Part shown: in pieces, positions 51,074 through 59,799 of the stretch | Numbering within the stretch: position 1 is the first letter of the stretch | How the letters are laid out: each line of letters opens with the position of its first letter | DNA from: Thermohalobaculum sp039184865 | GTDB taxonomy: Bacteria; Pseudomonadota; Alphaproteobacteria; Rhodobacterales; Rhodobacteraceae | Assembly: GCA_039184865.1 (NCBI GenBank) | Contig: JBCDAV010000003.1 | Coordinates: 186,001 to 250,000 of the forward strand | DNA length: 64,000 bases | Reading direction: 5' to 3' | Notes under the pieces: generated by a model | Databases searched by the model: none | What the model saw: the letters and a program-made list of their open reading frames with translations, nothing else | Told to the model about the DNA's origin: nothing | Position numbers and translations under genes: made by a program

Positions 51074-52477
51074 ATGACCGCAAAGACACTGTACGACAAA
51101 ATCTGGGATGCGCACGTCGCCGACGAAAGCGACGACGGCACCTGCTTGCTCTACATTGATCGTCACCTTGTCCATGAGGTGACATCGCCACAGGCCTTCG
51201 AGGGGCTTCGAATGGCCGGGCGCAAGGTGCGCGCGCCGAAGGCAACGGTGGCCGTGCCCGACCACAATATTGCGACCACACTGGATCGGCTCGAAGGCAT
51301 CAAGGACGAGCAGTCGCGCATTCAGGTCGAGGCTCTTCGCAAGAACTGCGCCGAATTCGGGATCGAGCTCTATGACGTTGATGACGTGCGCCAGGGCATC
51401 GTGCACATCATTGGCCCGGAACAGGGTCTGACGCAGCCCGGGATGACAATCGTCTGCGGGGACTCGCACACGGCAACCCACGGTGCCTTCGGCGCTCTGG
51501 CGCACGGAATTGGAACCTCAGAGGTTGAACACGTCCTCGCGACCCAGACGCTGATCCAGAAAAAGTCCAAGAACATGAAGGTCGAGATCACCGGGACGCT
51601 GCCACCCGGCGTGACGGCCAAGGACATCACTCTGACAGTAATCGGATTGACCGGAACCGCAGGCGGGACAGGCCATGTGATCGAATATTGCGGCGAAGCG
51701 ATCCGAGGCCTGACGATGGAAGGCCGGATGACGGTCTGCAACATGGCCATCGAAGGCGGCGCACGCGCCGGTCTCGTGGCGCCCGACGAGAAGACCTTCG
51801 AGTACCTGAAGGGACGGCCCTACGCGCCCGACGGCGAGATGTGGGATAAAGCCGTCGCGTACTGGAAGACGCTGTTCACGGACGAAGGTGCTTATTTCGA
51901 CAAGGTCGTGACAATTGACGGGGCCGAGATCGCGCCGGTGGTCACATGGGGCACCTCACCGGAGGACGTGTTGCCGATAACAGCGGCTGTTCCGGCACCC
52001 GAGGATTTCGAAGGCGCGAAGCAAGCCGCCGCTGCGCGTGCTTTGGAGTATATGGGGCTGACACCCGGAACTCCACTGGATGCCGTCGAGATCGATACCG
52101 TCTTCATCGGCTCGTGCACCAATGGTCGGATCGAGGACTTGCGCGCCGTTGCCGAGGTCATGAAAGGCCGGAAGGTGAAGGACGGCATCCGCGCGATGAT
52201 CGTTCCGGGGTCCGGGCTGGTACGAGCCCAGGCCGAGGAGGAGGGCCTGCTCGCGGAGCTCTCAGATGCGGGCTTCGACTTTCGCCTCGCGGGTTGCTCA
52301 ATGTGTCTGGGTATGAACCCGGACCAGTTGGTGTCAGGCGAGCGTTGCGCGTCGACCTCGAACCGCAATTTCATGGGCCGGCAGGGACCGGGCGGAAGAA
52401 CGCATCTCGTCTCTCCCGCGATGGCCGCCGCGGCGGCAGTGACGGGCCGCCTGACCGACGTGCGGGAATTGAACTAG
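51074..52477 (+). CDS. leuC: 3-isopropylmalate dehydratase large subunit
   Basis: Large subunit of the [4Fe-4S] isomerase of leucine synthesis; works with LeuD, coded at 56 kb. The 467 residues show MTAKTLYDKIWDAHVA, LLYIDRHLVHEVTSPQAFEGL near 25-45, VCGDSHTATHGAFGALAHGIGTSEVEHVLATQ near 130-160, and the three cluster cysteines in FIGSCTNGR near 347 and CSMCLGMNPD near 408. GAGGAG lies about nine bases before the ATG at 51074. leuD is not adjacent: cfa, an MFS gene and a small exported-protein gene lie between. Confidence 0.97.
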   Translation: MTAKTLYDKIWDAHVADESDDGTCLLYIDRHLVHEVTSPQAFEGLRMAGRKVRAPKATVAVPDHNIATTLDRLEGIKDEQSRIQVEALRKNCAEFGIELYDVDDVRQGIVHIIGPEQGLTQPGMTIVCGDSHTATHGAFGALAHGIGTSEVEHVLATQTLIQKKSKNMKVEITGTLPPGVTAKDITLTVIGLTGTAGGTGHVIEYCGEAIRGLTMEGRMTVCNMAIEGGARAGLVAPDEKTFEYLKGRPYAPDGEMWDKAVAYWKTLFTDEGAYFDKVVTIDGAEIAPVVTWGTSPEDVLPITAAVPAPEDFEGAKQAAAARALEYMGLTPGTPLDAVEIDTVFIGSCTNGRIEDLRAVAEVMKGRKVKDGIRAMIVPGSGLVRAQAEEEGLLAELSDAGFDFRLAGCSMCLGMNPDQLVSGERCASTSNRNFMGRQGPGGRTHLVSPAMAAAAAVTGRLTDVRELN

Positions 52478-52580
52478 GCGCCTGCAATCATGCGGAATGC
52501 CGGGTCGATGCCCCGGCATGCTGAATACCTGGCGTGCTCGCCCATCCGGGCTGCGCGCGCCGAGGGCGCGAGGGGGCAAG

Positions 52581-53849
52581 GTGCGCTTTCTACCGAAGAT
52601 CTTTCGCGCAGCGGTGAAGACTGGCAGTCTGGAACTGCGGGGTCCTGACGGTTTCTCGGAAACCTACGGCGATGGCGGATTTCCTCATGTCGCGGTTCGT
52701 ATCACCGATCCTTCCCTGGACTGGAAGATCTTCCTCAATCCGGAACTCAAGGCCACCGAGGCCTACATGGACGGTGGCCTGGCAATCGAAACCGGTCAAA
52801 TCCACGACTTCATTTCGCTGTTCTTTCACAACAAGAAGCACTTCGATCTGACGCCGAGCCAGATCTTCTGGCGCGGGATCGCGCGCAAATTCCGCAGAAT
52901 GATGCAGCACAATCCGATCGCCCGGGCACGGGCGAATGCAGCACATCACTACGATCTGGGGAACGAATTCTACCGGCTCTGGCTTGACGACGACCTGCAA
53001 TACTCATGCGGCTACTGGGAGGACGGCGTCTCGACACTGGAGGATGCGCAGACCGCCAAAAAACGCCACATCGCAGCAAAACTTGCCTTGGAGTCCGGGC
53101 AGCGCGTTCTTGACATCGGATGCGGCTGGGGCGGCACGGCACTCTATCTCGCATCGATTGCAGATGTTTATGTCACCGGCGTTACGCTGGCAGAGGAGCA
53201 ACTCGCGATCGCTAAGCGCCGGGCCGAAATCCTTGGGTTATCGGACCGGGTCGAGTTCCGACTGCAGGATTATCGTGAAGTGAGCGAGACATTCGATCGG
53301 GTGGTCTCCGTTGGAATGCTAGAGCATGTCGGCGCGCATCACCTGACCGAGTATTTTCTGAACGTACGCGACCGCCTCGAACCTGAAGGTGTGGCGCTCA
53401 TCCACTCGATTTCCTCGAAGGCTCCACCCGGCGTAACCGGACCATTCATCCGCAAGTACATCTTTCCGGGCGGATATGCGCCGTCACTTTCCGAGACGTT
53501 CGACGCGATCGAGAAGTCAGGCCTCTGGACCTTGGATAACGAGATCTGGCGCGTCCACTATGCGCGCACGCTGGAAGAATGGCGTCATCGGTTCGCGGCG
53601 ATCCGCCCGAAGGCCGTGGAACTCTACGACGAGAAGTTCGCGCGCATGTGGGAGCTTTACCTGAGTTCCTGCGAGTGCGTGTTCAGCCACGGTGCATCCA
53701 TGGTGTTTCAGATCCAGTTGGGGCGCGAGCGTGAAGCGGTGCCCCTGACTCGGGACTATCTCGCCGACGTTAAGGAAAAGCTCAGAGCACGCGAAGCGGA
53801 GTATTTGTCAGATCTGGCGAAATCGGCGAAGGAAGCTCTGGACGGTTGA
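52581..53849 (+). CDS. cfa: Cyclopropane-fatty-acyl-phospholipid synthase-family methyltransferase
   Basis: A 422-residue SAM-dependent enzyme that methylenates unsaturated acyl chains of membrane phospholipids. It has YMDGGLAIETGQIHDF near 69, the AHHYDLGNEFYRLWLDD block near 122, SAM motif VLDIGCGWGGTALYL near 172, and the bicarbonate/active-site region KYIFPGGYAPSLSE near 291. I chose GTG at 52581 because GAGGGGG lies six to twelve bases upstream and the sequence before it is Arg/Pro-rich and not family-like. Lies 103 bases after leuC. It converges on an MFS gene. Confidence 0.93.
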   Translation: MRFLPKIFRAAVKTGSLELRGPDGFSETYGDGGFPHVAVRITDPSLDWKIFLNPELKATEAYMDGGLAIETGQIHDFISLFFHNKKHFDLTPSQIFWRGIARKFRRMMQHNPIARARANAAHHYDLGNEFYRLWLDDDLQYSCGYWEDGVSTLEDAQTAKKRHIAAKLALESGQRVLDIGCGWGGTALYLASIADVYVTGVTLAEEQLAIAKRRAEILGLSDRVEFRLQDYREVSETFDRVVSVGMLEHVGAHHLTEYFLNVRDRLEPEGVALIHSISSKAPPGVTGPFIRKYIFPGGYAPSLSETFDAIEKSGLWTLDNEIWRVHYARTLEEWRHRFAAIRPKAVELYDEKFARMWELYLSSCECVFSHGASMVFQIQLGREREAVPLTRDYLADVKEKLRAREAEYLSDLAKSAKEALDG

Positions 53850-53995
53850 TGTTCAGCGCCCAGCACTCCGCGATCATGCAAAAAAGATCAATGCGTCGAA
53901 GACCTCTTCGGAACCGCATCGAACCTATGCCTCGCCCCCAGTTCGAAGAGCGCGGCAGGCTGAACGATTGCGGGCTAGACCCGGAGACTGCCGGT

Positions 53996-55228
53996 TCAGG
54001 CTGTACTTGCCGCCGACCTACGTGACGGCAGATGCGTCAGGATCCAGGCGTGCAAGATCGAGATCGCCACGGTCGCAATCGCCATAGCCATCGTCTGCCC
54101 GGAGAAATCGATACCAAGATCAATCACGAAGCCCGTAATTCCTGGACCAATTGCCGAACCGACGACCATGAAGGCCGACGCTACGGCCTTGATCGCACCG
54201 AGATTGCGCGTGCCATAGAGTTCCGGCAGCAGCACTCCCCAGAGCGCATGGGCAATTCCCGTGGTCACTCCGGTCAGGCCGAGAGCGACCCACCACGACC
54301 ATATGCCGTCGAACGGACCGACGAAGACGATGCCCGCACCCATCGGCAGCAGAAACACCAGCAACAGGCGATCGGGGCCAACGCGGTCAGATATCGTTCC
54401 AGAGATCAACGACACGACGACCGTGGTCGCGGCATAAACCGGGTATGCAACGGTCATGTCGATCTTCGACCATCCCTGGATCTGTGCGATGTGCGTCACC
54501 TGAAAGAAGATCACGGTGCCGATGAAACTCGCCGCGACGATTCCCGGCACCAGCGCCCAGAACAACCAGTTGCGTAGGACTTCGCTGCGGGTCCAGTGAC
54601 GACCGTCACGCGCCGGGCTGTGATCTGCGGCAACCGAGGCGCTGCGCGGGCTGCGCTCGTCACGGGCAAGCCATGCGATCAGCGGCGCAAACCCCGCGAT
54701 CAGAACGACGGCAACGATCAGCCAGACCGACCTCCAGCCAATCAGCGGTTCGGCGAGCGACGCAAGGCGCGGCAGGATCGCCTCACCGATCGAATAGCCG
54801 AGCCCGGCAATCGCAACCGCGCGGCCCCGATGGGCACGGAACCAACGACCCATCGCCGTGATCCCGAGATGGCTGATCATGCCCTGACCGCAGAACCGCA
54901 GGCCGAAGATCAGCAGCACAAGTACCCAGGTGTTCTCGTTCAGCGCCATACCGACGGCGACGCAGGCATAGGCGGCGAGGATCAGAATGGCGAGTCGAGA
55001 GACGGGAATCTGGTCGGCGAACTTTCCCGCGTAGAGAAGACACGCTGCCGATGACAGCGTCGCGACCGTGTAGATGCCGCCCCACTCGCCATCGGACAGG
55101 TCGTAGTCGTCCATGATCCGGTCGGCAAAAATCGAAATGAAGTACGTCTGACCGAATGAGGAGACCAGCGTGAGCAGAAGGCCGGTCGTCAACCAGCGCG
55201 CATTCTCTCGGGCGAAGCGAATGAACAT
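53996..55228 (-). CDS. Major facilitator superfamily transporter
   Basis: A 410-residue inner-membrane transporter with about twelve hydrophobic segments in two halves. The loop after helix 4 reads GRWFRAHRGRAVAIAGLGYSIGE, an MFS pattern, and the opening FGQTYFISIFADRIMDDYDLSDGEWG resembles the monocarboxylate/oxalate-formate-like MFS_1 group. The central cytoplasmic loop (RDERSPRSASVAADHSPARDG) is short and charged. Substrate unknown. It lies in the leuC-leuD interval and shares the minus strand with the small exported-protein gene upstream. Confidence 0.9.
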   Translation of the reverse strand: MFIRFARENARWLTTGLLLTLVSSFGQTYFISIFADRIMDDYDLSDGEWGGIYTVATLSSAACLLYAGKFADQIPVSRLAILILAAYACVAVGMALNENTWVLVLLIFGLRFCGQGMISHLGITAMGRWFRAHRGRAVAIAGLGYSIGEAILPRLASLAEPLIGWRSVWLIVAVVLIAGFAPLIAWLARDERSPRSASVAADHSPARDGRHWTRSEVLRNWLFWALVPGIVAASFIGTVIFFQVTHIAQIQGWSKIDMTVAYPVYAATTVVVSLISGTISDRVGPDRLLLVFLLPMGAGIVFVGPFDGIWSWWVALGLTGVTTGIAHALWGVLLPELYGTRNLGAIKAVASAFMVVGSAIGPGITGFVIDLGIDFSGQTMAMAIATVAISILHAWILTHLPSRRSAASTA

Positions 55229-55303
55229 GCTCGCGCCATATGCGCTGTGGCATAGGCCTGCCAGAGGCTTTCTAATGGCGCGAACAGATTTGAAAGTCCT
55301 GCG

Positions 55304-55690
55304 CTATTTCAGAAACAGCTTCTGTTTGAACTTCGGCAAAACCTTGTATCCAGCACTCGGAACGACGCGCTTGTGATGGCCATCTTTCAGGATCGTTGCA
55401 CTGTGATCACCGTGCAGCACCGGGCCGCTGTGGCGATGCCTCAGAAACTTGCCCCCGCGGCGGAAGAACCGTCTGTTGCCGAAACGCCCGGACCGGCCAA
55501 AGCGCCCAAAGCGATGACCGAAACCAAAACGTTTGTGTTTGAAGGCCTTGAAGCCCGCCGGATGTACATCCGCACTCTGCGTGACTGTTGCAGGAAACGC
55601 GGTGGCCGGGGCCGCCGCAGCGGGCTGTGCGAGCAAGGCTCCAAAGGCTGCTGCAGTCAGGGTTGCGGCGATAATCGGTTTGATCCTCAT
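55304..55690 (-). CDS. Exported Phe/Gly/Arg/His-rich basic protein
   Basis: A 128-residue protein of unknown function. The N-terminal signal peptide (MRIKPIIAATLTAAAFGALL, cleaved near AAAAP) directs it to the periplasm or outside. The mature part is strongly basic and built of repeated aromatic-glycine-arginine steps: KHKRFGFGHRFGRFGRSGRF at about 51-70, then NRRFFRRGGKFLRHRH. The His residues could bind metal, and the FG/RF repeats could self-associate or bind polyanions such as LPS or DNA; both are inference. The ending KVLPKFKQKLFLK is again basic. It lies 75 bases upstream of the MFS gene on the same strand. Confidence 0.75.
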   Translation of the reverse strand: MRIKPIIAATLTAAAFGALLAQPAAAAPATAFPATVTQSADVHPAGFKAFKHKRFGFGHRFGRFGRSGRFGNRRFFRRGGKFLRHRHSGPVLHGDHSATILKDGHHKRVVPSAGYKVLPKFKQKLFLK

Positions 55691-55997
55691 CCTTCATCTC
55701 CGTCCTTATCCAGGCACGCAGAATACGTGGGGCCGGTGCGGTAACGTCGCAATCAAGCACGCTTGACGTTTGCGTCAACAACGCGTGTTGCACGCGCCCA
55801 GCGCCGGGTGGGTGGGCAGCACGAACCCCAAAGCAGCCGCGATTTTTTGCTGGGAGGCGCAGGCGCGTGCTCCGGGGCGGGTGGGCCTTGCAAGAGTCTT
55901 GCCCAATACCGGTCTCGACGGGTTGGAGCACGCGCCCTCTTGCGCCCAAAGCACCGTCCGTGCTTTATCTCTCGCGCACATTCAGGAGGTCGATTGG
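55691..55997. other. Intergenic region between the exported-protein gene and leuD, 307 bases
   Basis: No gene seen. It holds the divergent upstream regions of the exported-protein gene (-) and leuD (+). A small hairpin aaagcac (55948-55954)/gtgcttt (55960-55966) lies 18 bases before the leuD ribosome site AGGAGGT (55984-55990). In-frame open sequence ahead of leuD has no leuD-like content, and I found no leucine-rich leader peptide. Confidence 0.6.
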
Positions 55998-56618
55998 ATG
56001 GACAAGTTCACCACATTGACGGGTGTGGCAGCGCCCATGGATATCATCAATGTCGATACCGACATGATCATCCCGAAACAGTTCCTGAAGACGATCCAGC
56101 GCTCAGGTCTCGGCGTGCATGCGTTCTCCGAAATGCGATACGCCGAGGACGGCTCCGAGAACCCGGATTTCGTCTTGAACAAGCCCGCCTACCGCGAGGC
56201 AAAGATCCTCGTTGCCGGCGACAACTTCGGTTGTGGATCGTCACGTGAACACGCGCCCTGGGCCATCATGGACTTCGGGATCAAATGCGTGGTGGCAACG
56301 AGTTTCGCCGACATCTTTTACAACAACTGCTTCAAGAACGGCATCTTGCCGATCATTCTGCCACAGGAAGACGTCGACAAGCTCATGGACGATGCGAGCC
56401 GCGGGGCAAACGCAGTCGTGACCGTGGATCTCGAGAACCAGCAGATCACGGGACCCGATGGCGGCGAGATCACCTTCGAGATCGACCCTTTCAAGAAGCA
56501 CTGCCTGTTGAACGGTCTCGACGAGATCGGCCTCTCCATGGAGAAGGAGAGCGCGATTTCGGCACATGAATCGAAACGTCACGCGGAGATGCCCTGGCTG
56601 AGCGCGGCTTCTGGCTGA
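55998..56618 (+). CDS. leuD: 3-isopropylmalate dehydratase small subunit
   Basis: Small (swivel) subunit of isopropylmalate isomerase, partner of LeuC. The 206 residues show MDKFTTLTGVAAPMDIINVDTDMIIPKQFL (split), the catalytic-loop block AGDNFGCGSSREHAPWAI near 73-90, and SFADIFYNNCFKNGILPI near 103. AGGAGGT is seven bases before the ATG at 55998, so translation should be strong; the long in-frame extension upstream is rejected. Seven bases after its stop a GTG starts the nuclease/phosphatase-fold gene. Confidence 0.97.
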   Translation: MDKFTTLTGVAAPMDIINVDTDMIIPKQFLKTIQRSGLGVHAFSEMRYAEDGSENPDFVLNKPAYREAKILVAGDNFGCGSSREHAPWAIMDFGIKCVVATSFADIFYNNCFKNGILPIILPQEDVDKLMDDASRGANAVVTVDLENQQITGPDGGEITFEIDPFKKHCLLNGLDEIGLSMEKESAISAHESKRHAEMPWLSAASG

Positions 56619-56625
56619 GCGCGCG

Positions 56626-57813
56626 GTGGCCTCATTCGGGCTGATCGCGCTCGTGGCTGCCCTGATCTCAAACTCCGCCGCCGCACAGAATGTCGACAAG
56701 GCGTCGTCGTCGATCAGGGTTGCGGCCTTCAACGCTGACATGAACCGCGAGGGCGCCGGCGTTCTGGTCAAGGACATCGGCAAACGCGACGAACAAGTCC
56801 TGAACGTCGCCGAGATCGTTTTGCGGGTCCGCCCCGATATCCTCCTGATCAACGAGATCGATCATGATCCCGAGGGGCTTGCCTTGAACGCGTTCCGCAC
56901 GCTGCTCGCGGAGGGCGTGCGCGACGTCGAGGGTATGGATTTCGATCACCATTTTTTGGCGTCGTCAAACACGGGAGAACCCCTCGGCCTCGATCTCGAC
57001 GGCGATGGAAAGATCATGGGCGCGCGCGATGCCAAGGGCTTCGGGCGGTTTCCCGGTCAGTACGGCATGGCGCTGCTCAGCCGCTTTCCGATCGCGTCGA
57101 CGCGAACGTTCAAGGATCTACTCTGGGCATCGATCCCGTGGGCGCAGGCACCGATAAACCCGGACGGAACGGCGTATTACAGCGACGAAGCCTGGTCTCG
57201 CCTTCCGATGAGTTCGAAGAGCCACTGGGATGTTCGGATCGTTCTGCCGAACGACCGCGCGGTGCACATCCTTGCGAGCCATCCGACACCACCTGTGTTC
57301 GACGGTCCCGAAAATCGTAACGGTTTGCGCAATGCAGCCGAAATTCGCTTCTGGACAGACTACATCGACAACGCCGGTTGGATTAAAGACGACGATGGTG
57401 TTCAAGGTGGTTTGCCGTCCGGGGCGAGTTTCGCGATTCTCGGCGATCTGAATAACGACCCGGAAGATGGAGACGGCGACGAAGCTGCCGTACGGGCTCT
57501 TTTAGACCATCCTCGCGTGCAGGATCCCAAGCCGCGCAGCACGGGTGGTGCCGTCGCGCGTGGCAGGATCAGCGACCGACACGATGGTGACGCCGCCCTC
57601 GACACTGCCGACTGGCATGAGACCGAGGATGGCCCGGGCAATTTGCGGGTTGACTATGCATTGCCGTCTTCAGATCTCAATGTGACGGGAAGCGGCGTAT
57701 TCTGGCCCGCACCGGATGACCCTCTTGCCCGATTAATCGCCGTCAAAGGCCGCACACGAGCAAGTTCCGATCATCGTCTCGTATGGTTCGACCTTGCCCT
57801 GGAGAAGCCATGA
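56626..57813 (+). CDS. Exported endonuclease/exonuclease/phosphatase-family protein
   Basis: A 395-residue protein with a signal peptide (ending NSAAA-QNV) and the EEP fold. Active-site blocks are AAFNADMN near 33, ILLINEIDHDP with the metal Glu near 76, HILASHPTPPVF near 225, ILGDLNNDPEDGDGD near 267, and the C-terminal SSDHRLVWFDL near 380. The substrate may be nucleic acid or a phospho-compound; families of this length are often annotated as exported nucleases. GTG start seven bases after leuD, with no ribosome site of its own, so it probably depends on leuD translation. Its last four bases overlap the FkbM gene. Confidence 0.87.
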   Translation: MASFGLIALVAALISNSAAAQNVDKASSSIRVAAFNADMNREGAGVLVKDIGKRDEQVLNVAEIVLRVRPDILLINEIDHDPEGLALNAFRTLLAEGVRDVEGMDFDHHFLASSNTGEPLGLDLDGDGKIMGARDAKGFGRFPGQYGMALLSRFPIASTRTFKDLLWASIPWAQAPINPDGTAYYSDEAWSRLPMSSKSHWDVRIVLPNDRAVHILASHPTPPVFDGPENRNGLRNAAEIRFWTDYIDNAGWIKDDDGVQGGLPSGASFAILGDLNNDPEDGDGDEAAVRALLDHPRVQDPKPRSTGGAVARGRISDRHDGDAALDTADWHETEDGPGNLRVDYALPSSDLNVTGSGVFWPAPDDPLARLIAVKGRTRASSDHRLVWFDLALEKP

Positions 57814-58634
57814 CCGAGCTACTGAAGACGGATCTCTACCGCCTGATCGAGGCGCGTCACGGCCGCTTTCTCGCAAACCCGAAGGACATCTACCTCGGTC
57901 GTTCGATGATAAAATACGGTGAGTTCTCCGAGCTTGAATGGCAGGTTTTCGACCAGATGCTGCGTCCCGGCGCCGTGGTCGTCGAGGTCGGCGCCAACAT
58001 GGGCGCATTCACGGTGCCGATCGCGAACAAGGTCGGACGCGGCGGCATGGTCTATGCGTTCGAACCGCAGCTTTCGGTGTTCCAGCAACTCTGCGCCAAT
58101 CTCGCCTTGAACGATCTGGTGAACGTGCAAGCATTCAATGCGGGTTGCGGGGCAGAGGCGGGCTGGCTGACCCTGAAACGGCCTGACCCCGCGCGCGAGC
58201 TGAACTTCGGCGGCCTGTCGCTCGACGCGCTAACCGGCAGCGGCGGCGTCCGCGTGCGCGTCGAGACGCTGGACGAAGTCCTCGATCTCGAGGCGCTGCA
58301 CATGCTGAAAGCGGATGTCGAGGGCATGGAGGCGCAGGTGATTCGCGGCGCGCGCGGCCTGATCGAGAAGCTACGTCCGATCCTCTATCTCGAAGCACAC
58401 GACCCGGAAGATTCGCCTGAACTCATCCGCCTCGTCGGAGAGCTTGATTACGACATGTACTGGCACCTGCCAGCGATGTTCAATCCGAAGAACCACAGCG
58501 GCGACACCGAGAATATCTTCGGTGTCATCAGCTCTAAGAACATGCTTTGCGTACCCTCGGAACGGAATACGACCGTGCACGGGGCGAGACGCGTTGCGGA
58601 CGAAAACGACCACCCGCGCAAGTGGGGACAGTGA
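57810..58634 (+). CDS. FkbM-family methyltransferase
   Basis: A 274-residue SAM-dependent methyltransferase. SAM motif I is VVVEVGANMGAFTVPIA near 55, with the acidic YAFEPQLSVFQQLCANL near 80; the FkbM-specific LKADVEGMEAQVIRGA near 170 and LRPILYLEAHDPED near 192 follow. Members O-methylate sugars or polyketides; in bacteria with glycan clusters they usually modify surface polysaccharide. The ATG at 57810 overlaps the stop of the EEP gene (ATGA). The C-terminus (NHSGDTENIFGVISSKNMLCV) is typical. The M24 gene follows after 25 bases. Confidence 0.9.
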   Translation: MTELLKTDLYRLIEARHGRFLANPKDIYLGRSMIKYGEFSELEWQVFDQMLRPGAVVVEVGANMGAFTVPIANKVGRGGMVYAFEPQLSVFQQLCANLALNDLVNVQAFNAGCGAEAGWLTLKRPDPARELNFGGLSLDALTGSGGVRVRVETLDEVLDLEALHMLKADVEGMEAQVIRGARGLIEKLRPILYLEAHDPEDSPELIRLVGELDYDMYWHLPAMFNPKNHSGDTENIFGVISSKNMLCVPSERNTTVHGARRVADENDHPRKWGQ

Positions 58635-58659
58635 TCAACCTTTCGCCTTTGGGGGGCCA

Positions 58660-59799
58660 ATGCTGCATTTCTCGGATCAGGAGTTTGCCGAACGCCTCGC
58701 GCGGACGCGCGCTGCGATGGCGATGCGCGGACTGGATGCGCTGCTGCTCTTCGCGCCTGAAAGCCAGTTCTGGCTGACCGGCTACGACACGTTCGGTTAC
58801 TGCTTCTTTCAGTGTCTGATCGTCCCGCAGGATCGGGAGCCGGTGCTGCTCACACGATCCGCAGATTTGCGCCAGGCACAGCGGACCTCGAACATCTCGG
58901 ACGTAAGGGTTTGGAAAGACCGTGCGGATGCTGATCCGGCGCAGGATCTTTCCGCACTGCTGGCGGAACTCGGATTGGCCGAGAAGCGCTTGGGCTGGGA
59001 GACGGCGACGCACGGCCTGACGCACCGAAATGGGCAGCGCGTCGCCGCGGCAATCGACGGCTTGATCGAGGCGTCAGATTTGATGGGTACATTGCGGTTG
59101 GTTAAGTCCGCGGCAGAGATCGAGTACGTACGACGTGCGGCGGAATTGGGCGACGCGGCTTTCGATGCGGCGATGGCCGAGACCCGTGCGGGCGCCGACG
59201 AGGGCAAAATTCTTGCGGCGATGCACAATGTCATCTTCTCTGGCGGCGGCGACTACCCCGGGAACGAGTTCATTATCGGATCCGGCCCGAACGCACTGCT
59301 GTGCCGATATCGCTCGGGCCGTCGGGAACTGGATGCGCAGGACCAGCTCACGTTGGAATGGGCCGGCACCTACCGTCATTATCATGCGGCGAACATGAAA
59401 ACGGTCGTTGTCGGCGAACCCCGGCCAGAGCACGTGGCCATGCAGGACGCCGCAGCCGAGGCATTGCAGGCCTGCGAAGACGCGCTGCGCCCGGGCGAGC
59501 CGATGGGAGCCGTGTTCGATGCACATGCCCGGACGCTTGACGCCGCCGGGATGTCGCAGCACCGCCTCAACGCCTGCGGTTATTCTTTGGGGTCGCGGTT
59601 CTCGCCGTCCTGGATGGAAGACCAGATGTTCTACGAAGGGGCGCCCACGATCATTGAACCGGGCATGGTGTTCTTTCTGCACATGATCCTGATGGATAGC
59701 GGATCGGGGGCAGCAATGACGCTGGGCCGAACCTCTCTCGTAACGGAGAGCGTCGCTGAATCGCTCAGCCGGATGCCGCTCGACCTTGTGCGCCGTTGA
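58660..59799 (+). CDS. M24 (creatinase-fold) hydrolase lacking metal ligands
   Basis: A 379-residue protein with an N-terminal creatinase domain (SQFWLTGYDTFGYCFFQCLIV near 35-55) and a C-terminal pita-bread M24 fold (LRLVKSAAEIEYVRRAAEL near 145; EFIIGSGPNALLCRYRSGRR near 203). At the usual Asp-metal site it reads GTYRHYHAANMKT (236-248), without Asp, so it is probably a non-metal amidinohydrolase-like enzyme rather than an aminopeptidase. GGGGGG is just before the ATG at 58660. Its last 35 bases overlap the end of the convergent sulfotransferase gene. A second, different M24-fold protein is at 45.9-47.1 kb. Confidence 0.85.
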   Translation: MLHFSDQEFAERLARTRAAMAMRGLDALLLFAPESQFWLTGYDTFGYCFFQCLIVPQDREPVLLTRSADLRQAQRTSNISDVRVWKDRADADPAQDLSALLAELGLAEKRLGWETATHGLTHRNGQRVAAAIDGLIEASDLMGTLRLVKSAAEIEYVRRAAELGDAAFDAAMAETRAGADEGKILAAMHNVIFSGGGDYPGNEFIIGSGPNALLCRYRSGRRELDAQDQLTLEWAGTYRHYHAANMKTVVVGEPRPEHVAMQDAAAEALQACEDALRPGEPMGAVFDAHARTLDAAGMSQHRLNACGYSLGSRFSPSWMEDQMFYEGAPTIIEPGMVFFLHMILMDSGSGAAMTLGRTSLVTESVAESLSRMPLDLVRR

